Source: JAWXVD01 sp044425705 (GTDB lineage: Bacteria > Bacillota > Clostridia > Lachnospirales > Lachnospiraceae). Taken from it: a stretch of DNA of 11,521 nucleotides. The number at the start of each line of letters is the position of its first letter. Within the stretch, counting starts at the first letter, position 1. The notes beneath the pieces were generated by a model, which had not been told where the DNA came from, did not search any database, and saw nothing but the letters and a program-made list of their open reading frames with translations. Where the stretch lies: assembly GCA_044425705.1 (NCBI GenBank), contig JAWXVD010000104.1, forward strand, positions 1 to 11,521, read 5' to 3'. The translations under genes and the position numbers were made by a program. Positions 7,335 through 11,521 of this stretch are shown in pieces.

Positions 7335-9023
7335 CTACCATGTTATCACCAAACACTCTTTCTTGTAAAACCCAATACCATACACCATAATGTCCGTATA
7401 CCGTTCTGACAATAATCCCTCTTTATACCTTTGGCTTTCGATTTGCTCCAAGGCTTCTTTTGTAACTTTCTCTAGGTCTTCTGGCTTAGTTGTAATTTTA
7501 AATTCAAATATACAGGCTTTTCTTTTATATCTAGGTCCTTTGATTACGAAGTCTGGTCGACCATTTCCACTTTCTCTATTAGATAACATTTGATAATCTT
7601 TTAATCCTGCATATATTCCTACTAGTAATCCATGATAAAAGCTTTCCCCTGCCTTAGAATTGGCAGTATCATAGTAGCTCACTGTTTCCCATAAAATACG
7701 TCCTATTTCTTCTTCCATAGTCGCTGTATCACCCGTTAAGGTGGCTTCATATAATTTTGTAAAGTCTGCTTGTTCTATTTGTTGTGTAACCCATCCTAAG
7801 ATGTGGTTTTCATAAATACATAATACCTCTTCATTAGGGATTTTCATAACAGCACATGTTGTTCTATTTTTCGTTTCCTCTGATATCTTCTTTAAATATC
7901 CTGTAAAATATAGAAAATTCCACAAATTATCCATACTTGCATAAATATCTACATAGGTGATATCTTCATGGATTTGTTTTTTTATGGTTCCACCTGCCAT
8001 CAACTTTTCTAGCTCTGTTTTCGTTGTGGCATCGCTTCGCTCTAACAATTCCTTTACAATGTTATTGGAACTTGTATTAGCCCAGTATGGTTTTGGCATT
8101 TCTGCATCATTTACCAACAAGTTCTTCATATGATTAATTAAACTCCATGGATTATACACCTGCGTTGCCCCAAACAGATATCCATTATACCACTGCTTAA
8201 TCTGTTCCATATGATGTGACTTTTCATAGTAATTCTGCATTTCTTCCACTTCTATCTCTGTAAATCCGAAATATTCGCCATATTCTTTGTTTTCAATGGA
8301 AATAATTTCAGGATTATTGAGCCCTGTGAAAATGCTTTCTTTACTGATTCTCAAGCACCCTGTCATAATCCCCATCGCTAAAGAAGAATTTCCCTTTAAT
8401 GCAGCACTTAATATACCTCTAATAAAGTCTACCATTTCTTCATAAAATCCTTTGAAATGGGCATTCTCTATGGGCACATCATATTCATCTATTAAAACAA
8501 TGACTTTTTCACTGTAAGCTTTTTCTAAGCACCACGTCAGAAATTCCACAGATTCCATGTATAAATCTATGTTCGCTTCTCCACGCATTATCTTTTCATA
8601 TTTTTCTATTTCCCACTGTTCAAATGGATACTTATTTAACAATTCTTTATGACGATTGAATTCCTTCTCGATGGACAATGCTACTTGTTTCGCCGAAGAA
8701 GAAAAGTTAAGTTTCTTTGCTTCTTTAAAGCTAAGCATAATGACAGGGTATTTTCCCATATGTTCTCTGTATTCATCTCCTGCCTGTTCTATTTTTAAGC
8801 CCTGAAATAGATGGCTCCTATCTTTTTCTGTTTTTTCAAAGAAGCATTGAAGCATGCTTAAGTTAAGGCTTTTCCCGAAACGGCGTGGTCTGGTAAATAA
8901 GGTAACCTCTGATGCACCATCCAATATTTGCTTTATCAGTAAAGTTTTATCTACATAATAACATCCTTTTCCTATTAACTTTTCAAAATTATCAATGCCG
9001 ATAGGCAATGGTTTATATTTCAT
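7335..9023 (-). CDS. AAA-ATPase-like protein with C-terminal PD-(D/E)XK nuclease-like domain (copy 1)
   Basis: This protein of about 562 aa is colinear with its downstream paralogue. It keeps MKYKPLPIGIDNFEKLI, the P-loop-like TRPRRFGKS, Walker B VIVLIDEYDVPIE, TGCLRISKESIFTGLNN and the nuclease-like GRPDFVIKG plus IFEFK. The start is ATG 9023, with AAGGAGTG eight bases upstream. A longer reading from TTG 9047 is unlikely because it would translate the ribosome site itself. It stops after VITW, eight codons shorter than copy 2, which ends WERATDEK. Divergence is concentrated in the middle: the segment after LSFKEAK is quite different (SSSAKQVALSIEKEF here), and the region near 265-310 also differs, while other stretches are identical in DNA. 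It lies just downstream of the fold-back element. Cellular role unknown; defence, DNA processing or selfish cargo are possibilities only. Confidence 0.9.
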   Translation of the reverse strand: MKYKPLPIGIDNFEKLIGKGCYYVDKTLLIKQILDGASEVTLFTRPRRFGKSLNLSMLQCFFEKTEKDRSHLFQGLKIEQAGDEYREHMGKYPVIMLSFKEAKKLNFSSSAKQVALSIEKEFNRHKELLNKYPFEQWEIEKYEKIMRGEANIDLYMESVEFLTWCLEKAYSEKVIVLIDEYDVPIENAHFKGFYEEMVDFIRGILSAALKGNSSLAMGIMTGCLRISKESIFTGLNNPEIISIENKEYGEYFGFTEIEVEEMQNYYEKSHHMEQIKQWYNGYLFGATQVYNPWSLINHMKNLLVNDAEMPKPYWANTSSNNIVKELLERSDATTKTELEKLMAGGTIKKQIHEDITYVDIYASMDNLWNFLYFTGYLKKISEETKNRTTCAVMKIPNEEVLCIYENHILGWVTQQIEQADFTKLYEATLTGDTATMEEEIGRILWETVSYYDTANSKAGESFYHGLLVGIYAGLKDYQMLSNRESGNGRPDFVIKGPRYKRKACIFEFKITTKPEDLEKVTKEALEQIESQRYKEGLLSERYTDIMVYGIGFYKKECLVITW

Positions 9024-9086
9024 AGATTCACACTCCTTTTCTGTCAAAAATGATTTCTTTAGTGAAGGTAACTTGTATCAACTTTA

Positions 9087-9247
9087 GGGAATCTCTAATA
9101 ACTCTAGTGCCAAGATTTGTGAGGATATTTTTTTGTCATAATCGCCGAAAAACGTAGGCGATATTGGAGATATCGTCGAGGCTTTTTGGTGGTTATGACG
9201 GAAAAATAAACCACAAAGATTGGTGCTATGAGTTTTTAGAGGTTCCC
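9087..9247. mobile_element. 161-bp fold-back MITE-like element with TTTA target duplication
   Basis: The whole stretch is one inverted repeat: two 78-bp arms (9087-9164 and 9170-9247) around a TGGAG loop. The outer 18 bases match at 16 positions, with tips reading GGGAATCTCTAA and, from the other end, GGGAACCTCTAA. The inner 38 bp align without gaps, with 29 Watson-Crick pairs. TTTA flanks both ends (9083-9086 and 9248-9251), as expected for a 4-bp target duplication. There is no open frame of note inside, so mobility would need a transposase elsewhere. It sits between the WcaE-like glycosyltransferase and the AAA pair. In most inner-arm transitions the plus-strand RNA keeps a G-U pair, so an RNA hairpin may be conserved. 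I do not recognise the parent transposon. Confidence 0.8.
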
Positions 9248-9290
9248 TTTATAGAAGCGGAACTAGTTTATGTGAAAACAATCATACACT

Positions 9291-10028
9291 TTATTTTTTC
9301 ACAAACTGCCCCAACACCCTTAACGTCCTCAATCCACAAATCCACAATGCAAATGAAACCTTATTCTTCCTTAACGCCATATAAGATTCCTTCAAAGAAA
9401 CCATATAACTTCCAAAGGTAGCATTACTGGTTCCGCCGTAATACATGGCTACTAATGTCTCTGGCACATATGCTAACTGATTTTTTTTATCTTTCAGAAA
9501 TCGTACCATAAATTCATAATCTGCTGAACATACATACATTGTATCATATCTTCCATACTGTTCATAGATTTCTTTTTTTAGTAATAATGTGGGATGTCCT
9601 GGCATCCAACCTTGATAAATGTTTCCTTGTCCCATTTTCCAATATCGTTTTACTTGATTACCTTCCATGTAAACAAGGTCTGTATGTATGCCAACACATT
9701 CCGTATTTTGTTCTAGTACTTGCACCATTTTTTCTATCGCATCATCTCTGGTATATCGATCATTCATAATTTCAATATAGTCACCTGTAGCAAGGTCAAT
9801 CCCCTTGTTGATGGCATCATAGATACCTTTGTCTTTCTCCGATATCCACTTTGTATTGTTGTTTGATTTTGCATATTCTTTTATAATTTCTAGTGTCCCA
9901 TCGCTTGATGCCCCGTCCACAATTACAATTTCTAAGTTAGGATAGGTTTGTTTTTCGATACAATCTAAAGTTTGTATGAGAAAAGCTTTGCAATTATATG
10001 TTGTAAGTATTAATGAAACTTTTTTCAT
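9291..10028 (-). CDS. GT2 family glycosyltransferase, short WcaE-like form
   Basis: This 245-aa cytoplasmic glycosyltransferase has a single GT-A domain. Landmarks are VSLILTTYNC (4-13), VDGASSDGT (37-45), SEKDKGIYDAINKG (63-76), MPGHPTLLL (142-150), SADYEFMVR (168-176) and YYGGTSN (196-202). The overall pattern resembles WcaE/WfgS-type enzymes of extracellular polysaccharide pathways. The metal-binding position is unusual: GDYIEIMNDRYTRDD appears one residue shorter than the MNSDD form of the other two GT2 enzymes here, leaving N-D-R. The start is ATG 10028; its AAGGGG site is about 13 bases away, slightly far. The gene follows the DUF2304 gene by 42 nt, and the fold-back element lies 43 bp after its stop. 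The donor sugar is unknown. Confidence 0.92.
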   Translation of the reverse strand: MKKVSLILTTYNCKAFLIQTLDCIEKQTYPNLEIVIVDGASSDGTLEIIKEYAKSNNNTKWISEKDKGIYDAINKGIDLATGDYIEIMNDRYTRDDAIEKMVQVLEQNTECVGIHTDLVYMEGNQVKRYWKMGQGNIYQGWMPGHPTLLLKKEIYEQYGRYDTMYVCSADYEFMVRFLKDKKNQLAYVPETLVAMYYGGTSNATFGSYMVSLKESYMALRKNKVSFALWICGLRTLRVLGQFVKK

Positions 10029-10070
10029 AGGAATTTAATTACCCCTTATTATCAAATTTATTTTTACCCT

Positions 10071-10421
10071 TTACTCTTCTAACTCCCGAATCCGTTTCTC
10101 CAACCTAGCCACAGTTTGTGTCAGCTGTCTAATTTTAGCACTTTGCTTAGACACTATAGACGTAATGGACATAAGGATAGCCACTATAAATCCAATCATA
10201 ATGACAAAAAGTCCATTCATACTGCTGGTGATGCCTGCTAGACTAATTAATTTTAATAATAATTCAGGCCAAACTACAATAATTGTCAAAAATACCCCTG
10301 CAAAAATCCACAACAATGTATATTTCAAAGAAATCGCTTTTCGTTTTAAAAATATTAGTATTAGAATAAAGTAGCATATCATGGCCAAAATTAATGTGAT
10401 TCTTAAATGTGTTCCAATCAT
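10071..10421 (-). CDS. DUF2304 small membrane protein
   Basis: This 116-aa protein has three hydrophobic segments (about 8-25, 34-60, 68-90) and a charged C-terminal coiled coil, KQSAKIRQLTQTVARLEKRI. The pattern LKYTLLWIFAGVFLTIIVVWPELL and the size fit DUF2304 (PF10066), a family typically found beside GT2 glycosyltransferases in surface polysaccharide loci. Its molecular role is not known; a membrane partner or scaffold for the neighbouring glycosyltransferase is a reasonable guess. The start is ATG 10421 with GAGGAAGGA about ten bases upstream. It follows the large membrane protein by 54 nt and precedes the WcaE-like gene by 42 nt, consistent with one operon. Confidence 0.88.
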   Translation of the reverse strand: MIGTHLRITLILAMICYFILILIFLKRKAISLKYTLLWIFAGVFLTIIVVWPELLLKLISLAGITSSMNGLFVIMIGFIVAILMSITSIVSKQSAKIRQLTQTVARLEKRIRELEE

Positions 10422-10475
10422 ATAATATTTATCCTTCCTCTCTAATTTTAACGTTTATGTTTCAGATTTTAATTT

Positions 10476-11417
10476 TTATTCACTCATTACTAATAAACCA
10501 GTATTTTTATTGACTTCATATACAGAATTCTCTTTTATATCTTCTGGATTTTCAAATACCTCTGCAAAATTCTCAATAAAATATTCATTTTGTGATATGA
10601 AGTATATCCCTTTACTTGTATCAGTAATGTTTTCTTTCACATTTTCTGTCAACTCATCAAATTGTATTCTTATTTCATAGGAATCTTTAACATTTTGACC
10701 TGATATAAAATTTGTAACTCTATCTACTGAAAATGTTAAAATAATAACTAAAAGTAAACACAACTGTATCACCTCTGATTCATTTGATGCATTCCATAGC
10801 AAATCTATACTTATTAACAATAAGATTAACGCAATAGCAAAGTACACTATATTCATATATCTGCTAAAACTTGCTAATCTAACTGCCTCATATTCAGAGA
10901 ATTTAAACATGTAAGATGCACAAAGTCCTACTACATAAATGATTGTTTGGACAATTAAAACCACGCTAACATTTATAAAACTTTTATTAATGTGCCCCAC
11001 CCATCTCTTCCAACATATATGTAATATGATTCCCAATATAATAAATATAAGCGATAAGTAAAAATACGAAATATTCATAGTGATATTAAATAATGTAATG
11101 CCATCATTTAAAAATGCAGTCGTAAAATTCGCAAATGTCTCTGCTCTATACGAAACAGTGTCCTCTCCAACTATTACTTTCCAAAATTCTGCAAAATTAT
11201 AACTTTTTGAAAAAGAAACATTAGCCTGATTTAACTGAATACTCAGTGACCATAACCATTTCGGTACGAACACAGCTAATATCGTAACAATAATCAAAAT
11301 TACATAATTTATATTTATTGTCTTAATTAAGTACAATGATTTTTTCAACTTCAAAAAAGGAATATTCATTTTCACTGTTTTTTTAGTTTTATCATACAAG
11401 ATTGGTTGGGGTGTCAA
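10476..11417 (-). CDS. Multi-pass membrane protein, probable C-terminal part of a larger GT-C-like protein
   Basis: Up to 313 residues with about five membrane segments (38-58, 115-135, 147-171, 187-208, 216-235) and a soluble C-terminal domain containing GIYFISQNEYF (270-280). The motif FSEYEAVRLASFSRYMN (173-189) resembles what I remember from much longer, 500-650 aa, polysaccharide-locus membrane proteins; no search was possible. The start is poorly supported: TTG 11417 lies 20 bases from the nearest AGGAG, and ATG 11369 has no ribosome site. The same frame reads protein-like upstream of TTG (LGDYFKQRV) until a stop at about 11450. An N-terminal truncation or decayed remnant is therefore possible. 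A polymerase, flippase or sugar-transfer role cannot be decided. Confidence 0.65.
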   Translation of the reverse strand: MTPQPILYDKTKKTVKMNIPFLKLKKSLYLIKTININYVILIIVTILAVFVPKWLWSLSIQLNQANVSFSKSYNFAEFWKVIVGEDTVSYRAETFANFTTAFLNDGITLFNITMNISYFYLSLIFIILGIILHICWKRWVGHINKSFINVSVVLIVQTIIYVVGLCASYMFKFSEYEAVRLASFSRYMNIVYFAIALILLLISIDLLWNASNESEVIQLCLLLVIILTFSVDRVTNFISGQNVKDSYEIRIQFDELTENVKENITDTSKGIYFISQNEYFIENFAEVFENPEDIKENSVYEVNKNTGLLVMSE

Positions 11418-11453
11418 AACTCGTTGTTTAAAGTAGTCTCCTAGAAATTACAG

Positions 11454-11521
11454 TCACTTTTTTCGGATTTTCCTATATTTCACTAGTTTCATCTCATATA
11501 AATGGGGATATCTTCCCCATT
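11454..11521 (-). other. Possible C-terminal tail of an upstream gene (window edge)
   Basis: A frame enters at the right edge, reads WGRYPHLYEMKLVKYRKIRKK and stops at TGA 11454-11456. The basic ending is typical of the tail of a membrane-associated sugar transferase, but 21 residues do not identify a family. It is in the same frame as the next membrane-protein reading frame, separated by TGA and TAA, so it could also be part of a broken longer gene. Confidence 0.3.

Noticed and set aside
9024..9047. Upstream TTG start (9047) for AAA copy 1, and a TTGACA at the same place as a -35 box
   Set aside because: The TTG would translate the AAGGAGTG site that serves ATG 9023, and the paralogue starts at the equivalent ATG. 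The TTGACA lies too close to the gene to act as a -35 box.
9087..9247. Reading the long hairpin as a rho-independent terminator or an integron attC site
   Set aside because: The stem is followed by A-rich rather than T-rich sequence in the direction of transcription, and the attC core pattern GTTRRRY is not present.
9164..9421. 85-aa open frame on the plus strand
   Set aside because: It starts inside the fold-back element and then runs antisense through the end of the glycosyltransferase gene; no ribosome site and no protein-like pattern.
11501..11521. Perfect 8-bp inverted repeat with a 5-base loop (AATGGGGA / TCCCCATT) at the right edge
   Set aside because: No T run follows in either visible direction, and it may lie within coding sequence; a terminator or element end cannot be judged at the window edge.
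1..11521. CRISPR arrays, tRNA or rRNA genes, transposase genes
   Set aside because: I saw no regularly spaced direct repeats, no cloverleaf or rRNA-like segment and no DDE or HUH transposase frame on either strand.

Overview
The window is an AT-rich stretch of a cell-surface polysaccharide locus. The low GC, strong AGGAG-type ribosome sites, codon use and a pair of AAA-ATPase-like/PDDEXK proteins together suggest an anaerobic clostridial Firmicute, most likely in or near Lachnospiraceae. This is inferred from style and remembered family distribution, not from a search. All supported genes lie on the minus strand, so transcription runs from right to left.

In order of transcription: the right edge (about 11454-11521) holds a possible tail of an upstream gene. 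Next come a multi-pass membrane protein that looks like the C-terminal part of a larger GT-C-like protein (10476-11417), a DUF2304 protein (10071-10421) and a WcaE-like GT2 glycosyltransferase (9291-10028). An accessory block follows: a 161-bp fold-back MITE-like element flanked by TTTA (9087-9247), then two tandem paralogous AAA-ATPase-like/PD-(D/E)XK proteins (7335-9023 and 5432-7141), the second with its own candidate promoter. The surface-polymer operon then resumes with two paralogous long GT2 glycosyltransferases (3986-5308, 2659-3957), a Wzm-type ABC permease (1870-2640), a Wzt-type ATPase with a C-terminal carbohydrate-binding domain (509-1858) and the start of a SAM-dependent methyltransferase (1-413) that runs off the left edge.

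The glycosyltransferases probably build a glycan on a lipid carrier inside the cell, and Wzm/Wzt export the finished chain. In well-studied systems of this type, such as E. coli O8/O9a, a terminal modification made by a methyltransferase or related enzyme is read by the Wzt C-terminal domain and licenses export. Here the methyltransferase gene directly follows wzt and is broken at a run of seven G exactly in the SAM-binding glycine motif. One more G would restore the motif and the downstream frame to the window edge. This could be a phase-variable switch on chain capping and export, a fixed pseudogene or a homopolymer sequencing error. It is the most interesting signal in the window.

The second focus is the accessory block. 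The two AAA/PDDEXK genes are mosaics with exact 106- and 107-nt identical blocks separated by diverged stretches, which points to gene conversion. They sit beside a long hairpin element inside an otherwise coherent glycan operon.
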